Below are positions 40,022 to 48,126 of a stretch of 64,000 nt of DNA, in pieces. How positions within the stretch are numbered: position 1 is the first letter of the stretch; every line of letters begins with the position of its first letter. A model generated the notes under the pieces. It ran no database searches. It was not told the origin of the DNA and saw only the letters and a program-made list of their open reading frames with translations. The stretch is taken from the NCBI RefSeq assembly GCF_013201935.1, contig NZ_CP053833.1, positions 2,356,001 through 2,420,000 of the forward strand. Reading direction: 5' to 3'. Both the position numbers and the translations under genes were made by a program. Origin of the DNA: Arcobacter cloacae (lineage in GTDB: Bacteria > Campylobacterota > Campylobacteria > Campylobacterales > Arcobacteraceae).

Positions 40022-41017
40022 TTATTTAGTTGCAATATGGATACCCATTTCCACAAGTCTTGTAGAATATCCCCATTCATTGTCATACCAAGATAGAACT
40101 TTTACCATATTTCCTTCAATTACTTGAATAGTATCTAATGGAACAACCGTTGATAATGTTTCACCATTAAAATCAGAACTTACCCTATACTCTTCATCAA
40201 TTCCTAAAATTCCTTTTAAACTACCTTCTGCAAAAGTTTTAAATGCAGTAATCACTTCTTCTTTAGTTACATCTTTTTTAAGTGTTACAGTTAAATCAAC
40301 TAAAGATACATTTGGAGTTGGAACTCTAATTGCTTGACCATTTAATTTACCTTTTAAATGTGGCATTACTAAACCAATAGCTTTAGCAGCACCTGTGCTT
40401 GATGGAGTTAAATTTGTAGCGCCTGCTCTTCCTTTTCTTGGATCTTTTTTATCTTTTGCATCTAAAATTGGTTGAGAGCTTGTGTATGAGTGAATTGTAG
40501 TCATTAAACCTTTTTCAATTCCAAAAGCCTCATCAAGAACTCTAGCAACTGGTGCTAAACCATTTGTAGTACAAGAAGCATTTGAAACTATTGGCTGACC
40601 AGAGTAAGTATGCTCATTTGCACCAATTACAAATGTTGGAGTATCATCTTTTGCAGGTGCAGAAATAACAACTTTTTTAACCCCATTATCAATATAAGCT
40701 TGACAACTTTCTTGACTTAAAAATGCACCTGTGCACTCTAAAACAACATCAGCACCACAAGATGCAAAATCAATTTTAGATGGATCTCTTTCGCTTATTA
40801 ATTTAGCTTTATCTTTTCCAATATAGATATAACCATTTTCCACTTTTACATCAAGTTTAGATCCATGAACTGTATCGTATTTTAAATTATATTGAATCAT
40901 CTCTTCGCTACCACTAGCATTTACAGCAACTAATTCTACATCGTTTCTGTCAGCTATAATTCTAGCTACACATCTTCCTATTCTTCCTAAACCATTAATT
41001 GCAACTTTAACAGCCAT
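40022..41017 (-). CDS. gapA: Glyceraldehyde-3-phosphate dehydrogenase
   Basis: 331 residues. The NAD fold starts VKVAINGLGRIGRCVARI, the catalytic cysteine is in SNASCTTNGLAPVARV, and the C-terminus has WYDNEWGYSTRLVEM. It is the first gene of the gapA-pgk-tpiA-fabI operon, read leftward from a short region shared with the divergent nadD gene. Confidence 0.98.
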   Translation of the reverse strand: MAVKVAINGLGRIGRCVARIIADRNDVELVAVNASGSEEMIQYNLKYDTVHGSKLDVKVENGYIYIGKDKAKLISERDPSKIDFASCGADVVLECTGAFLSQESCQAYIDNGVKKVVISAPAKDDTPTFVIGANEHTYSGQPIVSNASCTTNGLAPVARVLDEAFGIEKGLMTTIHSYTSSQPILDAKDKKDPRKGRAGATNLTPSSTGAAKAIGLVMPHLKGKLNGQAIRVPTPNVSLVDLTVTLKKDVTKEEVITAFKTFAEGSLKGILGIDEEYRVSSDFNGETLSTVVPLDTIQVIEGNMVKVLSWYDNEWGYSTRLVEMGIHIATK

Positions 41018-41068
41018 AATATTCCCTTTGTATAAATCTAAATTGTAGATATTTTATCGAAAAATTGC

Positions 41069-41074
41069 TATAAT
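41069..41074 (+). promoter_or_regulatory. Extended -10 box of nadD-rsfS
   Basis: TGCTATAAT at 41066-41074 is a consensus extended -10 element, 34 bases before the GTG start of nadD. Confidence 0.65.
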
Positions 41075-41107
41075 ATTATTTAAGTATATTACAAAGGTTT
41101 TAAATAG

Positions 41108-41656
41108 GTGCGAATAGCAATATTTGGTGGTAGTTTCGACCCAGTACATATTGGTCACAAAGCTATTGTAAAAACAGCTTTAGATGAGTTAGATATTGAT
41201 AAATTAATTGTTGTTCCTACATATTTAAATCCCTTTAAAAGTAGTTTTTACTTAGACCCTCAAACTAGATTTAAGTTTTTAAAAAAGGTTTTTAATAACT
41301 TTAAAAAAGTTGATATTTGTGATTATGAAATTAATAAAGAGAAATTAAGTTACAGTTTTGATACAGTTAATTATCTAAAAAAGTTCTATTCTCCAACTAA
41401 AATATATTTCATTTTAGGTGAAGATAACTTAGAAAATTTAGATAAATGGTATAAAATTGAAGAATTAAAAACTTTAGTGGAATTTGTAATTGTAATAAGA
41501 GATGGTTTTAAGTCTAAAAAAACTGAAGAGTTTAAGATTTTGGATGTAAATATAGATATTAGTTCAACTTTATTAAGAGAGAACATGAATATAGACTATA
41601 TTCCAATAGAGATTAAAAATGATATATTAAATATTAAAAAAGGTAAAAGTTTTTGA
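41108..41656 (+). CDS. nadD: Nicotinate-nucleotide adenylyltransferase
   Basis: 182 residues from a GTG start. IAIFGGSFDPVHIGHKAIVKTA is the nucleotidyltransferase signature with its HxGH motif, and ISSTLLRENMN corresponds to the ISST-x-x-R motif. It adenylylates nicotinate mononucleotide in NAD synthesis. Its stop overlaps the TTG start of rsfS. The nadD-rsfS pairing is common in bacteria. Confidence 0.95.
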   Translation: MRIAIFGGSFDPVHIGHKAIVKTALDELDIDKLIVVPTYLNPFKSSFYLDPQTRFKFLKKVFNNFKKVDICDYEINKEKLSYSFDTVNYLKKFYSPTKIYFILGEDNLENLDKWYKIEELKTLVEFVIVIRDGFKSKKTEEFKILDVNIDISSTLLRENMNIDYIPIEIKNDILNIKKGKSF

Positions 41657-41979
41657 ATACAAGATTAGAAAACATAAAAAAAATTCTAGATGAAAAAAAA
41701 GCGGAAAATATAGAAATTATTGATTTAACATCAAAAGACTATATAGTTGATTATGTTGTAATTGCTACAACATTAAATCCAAAGCATGGTTTTGCACTAT
41801 TAAATTACTTAAAAACAGATCTTAAACCTCAAGGTGAAGAATTTTTAAGAGTAGATGAAGATGATGAGTGGACAATTATTGATTTAGGTGATATTTTTAT
41901 TCATTTAATGAGTGAAAAGTATAGAATCAAGTACTCTTTAGAAGATTTTTTATCTACGATAGGTACTAAGGAAGTATAA
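41653..41979 (+). CDS. rsfS: Ribosomal silencing factor RsfS
   Basis: 108 residues, TTG start overlapping the nadD stop by four bases. IIDLTSKDYIVDYVVIATTLNPKH and DEDDEWTIIDLGDIFIHLMSEKYR are the RsfS/YbeB/Iojap signatures. The protein binds L14 (uL14) and keeps 50S and 30S subunits apart under starvation. Confidence 0.95.
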   Translation: MNTRLENIKKILDEKKAENIEIIDLTSKDYIVDYVVIATTLNPKHGFALLNYLKTDLKPQGEEFLRVDEDDEWTIIDLGDIFIHLMSEKYRIKYSLEDFLSTIGTKEV

Positions 41980-41983
41980 AGAA

Positions 41984-42000
41984 AGGAGAGTTACTCTCCT
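41984..42000. terminator. Short hairpin between rsfS and the 39-residue peptide gene
   Basis: AGGAGAG-TTA-CTCTCCT, a 7-bp stem whose loop is the stop codon of the leftward peptide gene. It separates convergent genes, but the U-tracts are poor, so termination strength is uncertain. Confidence 0.4.
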
Positions 42001-42110
42001 CCTCTTAAAATTTTATTGTAATTGGATGCTGCATCTCTTGCACCACCCATATTTCCAGTATAGATTGCATAAGCTACAATAATAACAAAAATACCTATTA
42101 CCCACTTCAT
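41991..42110 (-). CDS. 39-residue single-helix membrane peptide coupled to argS
   Basis: A 40-codon frame encoding MKWVIGIFVIIVAYAIYTGN and a polar tail ending ILRGGE. Residues 3-17 form one membrane helix. The ATG overlaps the argS stop by one base (TAATG), and AAGGAG precedes it at correct spacing, which supports real translation. The tail contains GGARDAASNYNKIL. I recognise no family. It resembles the 30-residue cbb3-cluster peptide only in size and topology. Confidence 0.65.
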   Translation of the reverse strand: MKWVIGIFVIIVAYAIYTGNMGGARDAASNYNKILRGGE

Positions 42111-43699
42111 TACATTATCTCCTTAGCCTTTATTCCTAATAATGATAATCCTGTGTTAATACTCAATGCAGCAATACTTAATACCTTTAAATACACATTT
42201 TGTTCATCACTACCAATTATTTTATGCTCATTATAAAATTTATGCACTGATGATGCTAAAGAGTACAAATACTCAGTGATTTTTTGCATATCTCTTTTTG
42301 TAAAAGCTTCACTTAATATTGATTCTAATAAAAGTGATTCATATACCAAATTCAATCCATCTTGATTAAGATTTAAAAAACTTGTATCTATAATATCTTC
42401 AAATGTGATTCCTGATTTAACGAACAATTGATTAATTCTAGCATGCGCATAATTTATATAAAAAATTGGATTCGAAGAATCTTGATTTTTTAACATATCA
42501 ATATCAAACTCTAAATGAGTATCACTTTTTCTTGTTAAAAAAATAAATCTTAAAGCATCAGAACCAATTTCTTCAGTTATCTCCGACATCAAAATCACAT
42601 TCCCTGCTCTTTTACTCATTTTATAAGGTTCTCCACCTTTTAAGAGTTGAACCATTTGTGATAATATAACTTCAAGTTTTGATGAATCATTTCCTAAAAA
42701 CTCTATTGCTGCTTTTACTCTTGGAATATATCCATGGTGATCAGCACCCCAAATATTTATATATTTATCAAAAGGTCTATCAAATTTATTTTTATGATAT
42801 ATTATATCACCTGCTAAATAAGTAGGAATACCGTTATCTCTTACAACAACCCTATCTGAATCATCTCCATATTGTGTAGATTTTAAGTAAATTTTATCGT
42901 CTTTTTCATATAGTGATCCATTTTTTTCTAAGATCTCTTTTGTTGAATCCCACGAAGAGTATAAAGATTTTTCTGAAACAAAATTATCAAATTCTATTCC
43001 TAAATCTTTTAAATCTTTTATAATAATTTCCATAACTAAATCTTTCGCAAAAAGAGCAATATCTTTATACTTTGATTCATCATAAATTATTTCTTTCCCA
43101 AATTTCTTGATTACTATATTTGCTATATCAATTAAGTATTCGCCTCTATAATAAGTATCAGGATATAAAACATCTTCTTTGAATATAAAATCTTTTGCAG
43201 CTAATGAAACCGATAATCCCAATAAATCCATTTGTGCGCCAGCATCATTGATATAATACTCTGTTGTAATATCATAACCCAAATATTTACCAACTCTTGC
43301 TAAAGAATCACCAGCTATTGCACCTCTTGCATGACCAATATGTAATGGACCTGTTGGATTTGCTGATACATATTCTAACAATATCTTTTCAGATTTTGCT
43401 TCTTGTTTCGCAAAATTATCTCTGTTTAATAAAGCATCATTTACTAACTTTTCTAAAAATTTAGAAGAGAGCTTAAAATTCACAAAACCTTTTACTGCTT
43501 CAACTTTTTCAAAAATTTCACTTTCAGAGAATCTTGAAGCCAGTTCATCAGCAATAACCATAGGCGATTTTTTCAACTCTTTTGCTAAAGAAAAAGCAAC
43601 AGGTGTTGCATAGTGACCAAAAGATATGTCTTTTGGTTTTTCAAGTACAACGCTTGTATCCAATATTTTTTCTATATATTCTTTTACTAAATTTTGCAA
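42110..43699 (-). CDS. argS: Arginine-tRNA ligase
   Basis: 529 residues, class I synthetase. The HIGH motif is in GPLHIGHARGAIAGD and the KMSKS-like motif in YKMSKRAGNVILM. The N-terminal Add-1 domain and the C-terminal anticodon-binding domain (EHKIIG...) are present. It charges tRNA-Arg. It lies between tatA (10 bases upstream) and the 39-residue peptide gene. Confidence 0.97.
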   Translation of the reverse strand: MQNLVKEYIEKILDTSVVLEKPKDISFGHYATPVAFSLAKELKKSPMVIADELASRFSESEIFEKVEAVKGFVNFKLSSKFLEKLVNDALLNRDNFAKQEAKSEKILLEYVSANPTGPLHIGHARGAIAGDSLARVGKYLGYDITTEYYINDAGAQMDLLGLSVSLAAKDFIFKEDVLYPDTYYRGEYLIDIANIVIKKFGKEIIYDESKYKDIALFAKDLVMEIIIKDLKDLGIEFDNFVSEKSLYSSWDSTKEILEKNGSLYEKDDKIYLKSTQYGDDSDRVVVRDNGIPTYLAGDIIYHKNKFDRPFDKYINIWGADHHGYIPRVKAAIEFLGNDSSKLEVILSQMVQLLKGGEPYKMSKRAGNVILMSEITEEIGSDALRFIFLTRKSDTHLEFDIDMLKNQDSSNPIFYINYAHARINQLFVKSGITFEDIIDTSFLNLNQDGLNLVYESLLLESILSEAFTKRDMQKITEYLYSLASSVHKFYNEHKIIGSDEQNVYLKVLSIAALSINTGLSLLGIKAKEIM

Positions 43700-43708
43700 T
43701 ATTATCTC

Positions 43709-43942
43709 TTATGCTTGTTTTGTTTCGTTTTTATCATCAGAAGATTTAACTTCAGTTTTTTTGTCTAATTCATCTACTTTTTTAGAATCTGCTAAATCAT
43801 CGTCGTCATCTTTAACAGCTTTTTTAAAATTTTTAATCCCTGAACCTAAACCTTTTGCAAGTTCTGGTATCTTTTTACCACCAAATAAAAGTAAAACAAC
43901 CAATGCAATTAATAACCACTCCATACCACCTGGCATACTCAT
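43709..43942 (-). CDS. tatA: Sec-independent protein translocase subunit TatA
   Basis: 77 residues. A short N-terminal membrane helix (about 8-21) is followed by the [24 protein letters not shown] amphipathic helix and a highly charged tail starting [10 protein letters not shown]. TatA forms the pore for folded twin-arginine substrates. tatB and tatC are not in the window. It is followed closely by argS. Confidence 0.96.
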   Translation of the reverse strand: MSMPGGMEWLLIALVVLLLFGGKKIPELAKGLGSGIKNFKKAVKDDDDDLADSKKVDELDKKTEVKSSDDKNETKQA

Positions 43943-44009
43943 GACTTATCCTTCATATATTTATTTTAATTTTATTATAACTATATAATGCTTAAAAAAT
44001 TTTGTTTAC

Positions 44010-44396
44010 TTATCTTATAAAATATTGAACCAATCTATAACCACTTCCAGCAGCCAAGATGGTTCCAACTAAGTTAAAAAAGATATTAGTTATAGCTAAA
44101 TATATTGATGTACCAAATAATAAATAAGTTTCAATTGCAAAAGTAGAATAAGTAGTTAAAGCTCCTAAAAATCCTGTTGTAAGAAATGCTTTTGTGTTTA
44201 CTGAAACTGTATAATGAGAAAAATAAGCAAACAATATACCTATGATAAATGAACCTATTAAATTTACTAATAATATTCCTAAAGGAAATTCTAATGGTAT
44301 ATATTTATTTGTAAAATGAACAGCATAAGCTCTAGCAATAGACCCTAGAAAACCTCCTAATCCTATTGCTAAAATTGTTTGCCAACTAAGAAACAT
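44010..44396 (-). CDS. crcB: Fluoride ion exporter CrcB/Fluc
   Basis: 128 residues, four membrane helices. GLGGFLGSIARAYAVHF, PLGILLVNLIGSFIIGILF and TTGFLGALTTYSTFAIET are the Fluc signatures, with the conserved Asn, Phe box and Thr-Tyr-Ser-Thr-Phe segment. It forms a dual-topology dimer that lets fluoride out of the cell. It overlaps plsC by 11 bases. No fluoride riboswitch is evident upstream, because it sits inside an operon. Confidence 0.95.
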   Translation of the reverse strand: MFLSWQTILAIGLGGFLGSIARAYAVHFTNKYIPLEFPLGILLVNLIGSFIIGILFAYFSHYTVSVNTKAFLTTGFLGALTTYSTFAIETYLLFGTSIYLAITNIFFNLVGTILAAGSGYRLVQYFIR

Positions 44397-45072
44397 AGTT
44401 TTTACACTCTTTATTAAAAACTTCTTTCATTTTAACTTCAGTATCTTCAAACCATGTAGTATCTTTAGATGCTTGAATAGGCTCTAAAAAAGTAACTTTT
44501 ACAACACCTGGTGTTGCTTTTAAACTTTTTGAATCAACAATATTTCTTGTATTAAACAATATAACTGGTTGTACTTTAAGATTATATTTATTTGCAATCA
44601 TTTTAGCACCAGGCTTAAAACTGCCCATTTTAGTACCATCACTTCTAGTTCCTTCAGGAAACATAGCAATTGGTCTTCCTTTATCAAGCCTATCTTTTGC
44701 TTCTTTTAATAAATGAATAATCCCCGCTTTATTCTCTCTATCAACACTAATCATTCGTGGAGCTTTTATAATATGTCCAAAGAAAAATAGATCAGCTATC
44801 TCTTTTTTTGCAACCCAAGCTAAGTCTCTTGAATGAATATATTCAACGACAATAATGTCAAGTAAAGACTGATGATTCATAATTAACATATCACATGATT
44901 CATCTAACTTTCCTTCTATTTCAAGCTTGATTCCTAAAACATACATTTGAAATTTCATCCAAACTTTTATTACTTTATGAGTATGATTTTTAAACATATA
45001 CATGAACATAACTGTAATAGCTACAGTAATTGAAAACTGTATAAAAAGTATAATTCCTCTAATTCGTGCCAA
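44386..45072 (-). CDS. plsC: 1-acyl-sn-glycerol-3-phosphate acyltransferase
   Basis: 228 residues. The acyltransferase box is NHQSLLD (a variant of NH-x4-D), with further motifs RMISVDREN and MFPEGTRSDG. One membrane helix is at the N-terminus (about 6-24). It makes phosphatidic acid for phospholipids. It overlaps the SH3-protein gene by 14 bases and crcB by 11, matching the arrangement I recall near Cj0515-Cj0517 in Campylobacter. Confidence 0.93.
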   Translation of the reverse strand: MARIRGIILFIQFSITVAITVMFMYMFKNHTHKVIKVWMKFQMYVLGIKLEIEGKLDESCDMLIMNHQSLLDIIVVEYIHSRDLAWVAKKEIADLFFFGHIIKAPRMISVDRENKAGIIHLLKEAKDRLDKGRPIAMFPEGTRSDGTKMGSFKPGAKMIANKYNLKVQPVILFNTRNIVDSKSLKATPGVVKVTFLEPIQASKDTTWFEDTEVKMKEVFNKECKNYVS

Positions 45073-46129
45073 AACTCTCTTCCTTTATCCAACCTATAAA
45101 TCCATTTTCTAAACCTAGAATTTTAATAAATCCATTTTTCTTTTCTAAAATTTCAACTTTCTGATCATTTTCTATTTTAAAAAATATTGTTGAATTTTTT
45201 GTAGGTAATATATAAACAAATGAATCTTTTTTCACTACACCTTTTGCATTTGGCAAATTATAAAATAAAGCTATCATAAATGAAATAATAGTAAAGAATA
45301 TCAAAATCTTTTTTCTTTTCCAAAGTGTTAATAAGAATAACATTCCAAATAAAACTAATGCAGCAATTTTCTTATATTTTTCAAATGTTGAATCATTTGG
45401 ATTCAAATCCGTTTGTGTACTAACAAGTTCATTTTGTAAAATCAATGGGACTTTTATATCTTTGAAACTCTTTGTGGCTGAATTATAGTATGTAAAAATA
45501 AGATTTTTTTGATATATTGGTGTTACAAAATAATATACTAAATTTTGTGTAGCATCTAATTCTTTGATTGCTGAAACACCTTGTTCTGCAATATTCTTTA
45601 ATTTAAAATCTTCTAAATTTGAATTTATTCCATCAATATCAATTATTGTAAGAGCTTCATTATTGTTATATTGTTTTGTTTTGTAAGCTTTTAATAAAAT
45701 CTTATCAGCAATAACATTTGAGTATCTTTCATCACCTTTTCCTATATCAGAATATCTAATAGGCGTTGTAGATAATTGGCTTGTATCTATTATACTGTTT
45801 CCATTTAATAACTTAACTTCAATATCAGGTAATCTAAAATTGCTGTTTTTAACTTTAAAATAAAAAGTATTTTCATAAACATCATAAGAAATTTTTTTCC
45901 ATTGACTATTTGGATTTAATATAGCAATATTAGAATGATTAAAAAATGATGTAGTTAAATTATCAAAATTAGTAGTTGTAATTAGTGCTTTAACAGTAAC
46001 TTCAAATTTTTGATTTTTATAAACGTTTGTTGGGATTTTTTTATATGATAAATAAAGATTCTTTGCAGCAAATAAATTTAATGATAAAAAAATATTAAAA
46101 AGTAATATTGTTATAAATGTTTTTTTCAT
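45059..46129 (-). CDS. Membrane protein with periplasmic beta-rich domain and C-terminal SH3-like domain
   Basis: 356 residues. A signal peptide (1-21, ending LFAA) is followed by a long beta-rich periplasmic region (about 25-240) that resembles the start of oxygen-tolerance BatD-like proteins (LSYKKIPTNVYKNQKFEVTVKA), two membrane helices at about 255-273 and 278-293, and a C-terminal bacterial SH3-like domain (KKDSFVYILPTKNSTIF...GLENGFIGWIKEESFG). It sits in a conserved pur-plsC-crcB block. Function is not known; the SH3 part suggests a cell-wall or protein ligand. Confidence 0.7.
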   Translation of the reverse strand: MKKTFITILLFNIFLSLNLFAAKNLYLSYKKIPTNVYKNQKFEVTVKALITTTNFDNLTTSFFNHSNIAILNPNSQWKKISYDVYENTFYFKVKNSNFRLPDIEVKLLNGNSIIDTSQLSTTPIRYSDIGKGDERYSNVIADKILLKAYKTKQYNNNEALTIIDIDGINSNLEDFKLKNIAEQGVSAIKELDATQNLVYYFVTPIYQKNLIFTYYNSATKSFKDIKVPLILQNELVSTQTDLNPNDSTFEKYKKIAALVLFGMLFLLTLWKRKKILIFFTIISFMIALFYNLPNAKGVVKKDSFVYILPTKNSTIFFKIENDQKVEILEKKNGFIKILGLENGFIGWIKEESFGTN

Positions 46130-46142
46130 CTTATTTTTTTAC

Positions 46143-46166
46143 ATAAAGAGATTAAAATCTCTTTAT
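46143..46166. terminator. Perfect hairpin after purQ
   Basis: ATAAAGAGATT (46143-46153) pairs with AATCTCTTTAT (46156-46166) around a two-base loop and includes the purQ stop codon at 46163. No U-tract follows it leftward, so it may be a transcript-stabilising or partial terminator between purQ and the SH3-protein gene. Confidence 0.45.
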
Positions 46167-46834
46167 TGTAAAAAACCCTTTAACATATTAATACCATCTG
46201 TTGAACCTAATAGCTCTTCAATAGCACGTTCTGGATGAGGCATAAGTCCAAAAACATTTTTTTCTTTATTACAAATTCCAGCAATATTAGAAACTGAACC
46301 ATTCATATTCACTAAGTTTCCATCTTTATCACAATATTTTAAAAGAATTTGTCCATTTGCTTCTAATTCTTTTAAACCTTCATTATCTATGTAATAATTG
46401 CCATCATGATGTGCAACAGGAATATTTAAAACTTCATCTTTTTTAGTTAATCCTAAAAATAAATTATCATTATTAATTACTTTTAAAGTATGAAATTTAG
46501 AGATAAAATGTAAAGAATCATTTCTTTTCATAGCACCAGGTAATAATCCAGCTTCTAATAAAATTTGAAATCCATTACAAATACCTAAAACTTTTCCACC
46601 TTTAGATGCGTATTCTTTCACCGATTCCATAATATTTGCAAATCTAGCAATTGCTCCACTTCGTAAATAATCCCCATAAGAAAATCCACCAGGAATTACA
46701 ACTAAATCTGTATCTGCAGGTATTTCTTTATTTTTATGCCAAATAATTTCTACATCACATCCTAATTGCTCAAAAGCATATTTTGTATCATATTCGCAAT
46801 TCGTTCCAGGAAATTGTAAAACTGAAATTTTCAT
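46163..46834 (-). CDS. purQ: Phosphoribosylformylglycinamidine synthase subunit PurQ
   Basis: 223 residues, class I glutamine amidotransferase. The nucleophile elbow is VLGICNGFQILLEAGLLPG with the catalytic Cys, and MPHPERAIEELLG holds His and Glu. VLQFPGTNCEYDTKYAF is the PurQ N-terminus. It supplies ammonia to PurL. purS precedes it with a one-base gap. purL is not in the window. Confidence 0.97.
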   Translation of the reverse strand: MKISVLQFPGTNCEYDTKYAFEQLGCDVEIIWHKNKEIPADTDLVVIPGGFSYGDYLRSGAIARFANIMESVKEYASKGGKVLGICNGFQILLEAGLLPGAMKRNDSLHFISKFHTLKVINNDNLFLGLTKKDEVLNIPVAHHDGNYYIDNEGLKELEANGQILLKYCDKDGNLVNMNGSVSNIAGICNKEKNVFGLMPHPERAIEELLGSTDGINMLKGFLQ

Positions 46835-46835
46835 A

Positions 46836-47081
46836 TTAACCTACTATTTCAATATTATAATCTTCAATAACTGTATTAGCTAAAAGTTTTTCACACATTT
46901 TAGTCACTTCAGTTCTTGCTTCTTCCTCATTTGAAGAGTTTAATTCAATAATAATTTGTTTACCAATTCTTACATTTTTTACAATCTCTTTAAAACCTAA
47001 AGTATCTAAAGCATGATGAGTTGCTTTACCTTGATCATCAAGAACACCTTGTTTTAAACCTACATTTACAATTGCTTTCAT
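46836..47081 (-). CDS. purS: Phosphoribosylformylglycinamidine synthase subunit PurS
   Basis: 81 residues, normal for PurS. VGLKQGVLDDQGKATHHALDTLGF and VRIGKQIIIELN are the family signature. It bridges PurQ and PurL in the FGAM synthase complex. It lies between purC and purQ. Confidence 0.96.
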   Translation of the reverse strand: MKAIVNVGLKQGVLDDQGKATHHALDTLGFKEIVKNVRIGKQIIIELNSSNEEEARTEVTKMCEKLLANTVIEDYNIEIVG

Positions 47082-47167
47082 TTGTCACCTTCAATTTATA
47101 TTTTTTGGATTATATCTAAAAATCCCTTATACATATTTAGTATAAAATAGCATTAATAAGTTCTATA

Positions 47168-48115
47168 TTAATTCAATCTTTCAAGAATTGTTGTATAACC
47201 ACTTAAAATTTTATCTTTAATCTCTTGTGGAACATTAACTTCTAATTTTTCACCAGATTTTAAACTTTTTGCTTGTTCTTTCCAATTTTGAGCTTTTCCA
47301 AAATCTCTTAATATTTGCTTATCCATAGATATATAATTCTGAGCATCAAAATCCTCTTTAGAGATAAATCTTGAACTTTCAGGAGTTAAAACTTCATCAC
47401 CTAAAACCCATTCTCCTTTTGAATTTACAAATACTTCAAGTTTTGTATCAACAACTATGATTCCATTATTGTATGCAAATTGAGTAAATTGTTTGAATAA
47501 ATTTTCTAAACTAGAGATAATTTCAGGGAATAACTCTCTTACTTTTTGAGAATTTAAAGGAATATCTTTCACACCCTTTGTTGTTGGTGTAAATAATGGA
47601 TTTTCAAATTTTGACCATTCTTTTAAATCTTTTGGTAAATTTAATCCATAAGGATCATTTCCATTTTGTGTTGCTTCAAATAATGAACCTGTTAAATAAT
47701 TCCTAAAAATCAATTCAAATTGAACCAATTCCCCATCAATTTCAGCTTCTAATGGTTTACATAATTCCATCATTTGACATCTAGGAGAAACTTTTAAATT
47801 ATCTATGGTTTCATCTAAAATAGCAGTTTTAATACCTAAATTCTTAGCAAATTTAGCACCATTATTTGAAATTGCAGTTTGAGAAACACCTTTTCCCTCA
47901 ATTTCTAAATTCAATGGTATATCAAACACTGAACATCTATCACTTCTTACTAAAAGTACTTTTGCTTCATCTCCTGGGCAAGTATATAAATCGGCATTTT
48001 TACCAATATAAAACAAGTTGTAGCCCAAATTTTCAAGCTCGTCTATACCTTTTAAAGATGTAGTTTTTTTTGATTCTGGCCATAATCCAAGTGCTATAAT
48101 ATCGCTAATTTTCAT
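47168..48115 (-). CDS. purC: SAICAR synthetase, long form
   Basis: 315 residues, noticeably longer than the roughly 235-residue PurC common in many bacteria. NADLYTCPGDEAKVLLVRSDRCSVFD is the nucleotide-binding start, RNYLTGSLFEATQNG and IVVDTKLEVFVNSKGEWVLGDEVLTPESSRF are the substrate and metal signatures. It joins aspartate to CAIR in purine synthesis. It follows ctpA by 11 bases. Confidence 0.93.
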   Translation of the reverse strand: MKISDIIALGLWPESKKTTSLKGIDELENLGYNLFYIGKNADLYTCPGDEAKVLLVRSDRCSVFDIPLNLEIEGKGVSQTAISNNGAKFAKNLGIKTAILDETIDNLKVSPRCQMMELCKPLEAEIDGELVQFELIFRNYLTGSLFEATQNGNDPYGLNLPKDLKEWSKFENPLFTPTTKGVKDIPLNSQKVRELFPEIISSLENLFKQFTQFAYNNGIIVVDTKLEVFVNSKGEWVLGDEVLTPESSRFISKEDFDAQNYISMDKQILRDFGKAQNWKEQAKSLKSGEKLEVNVPQEIKDKILSGYTTILERLN

Positions 48116-48126
48116 ACAATTTCCTA

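Noticed and set aside
43943-44009. Fluoride riboswitch for crcB
   Set aside because: crcB is inside an operon, and the nearby gap is downstream of the gene with no recognisable aptamer.
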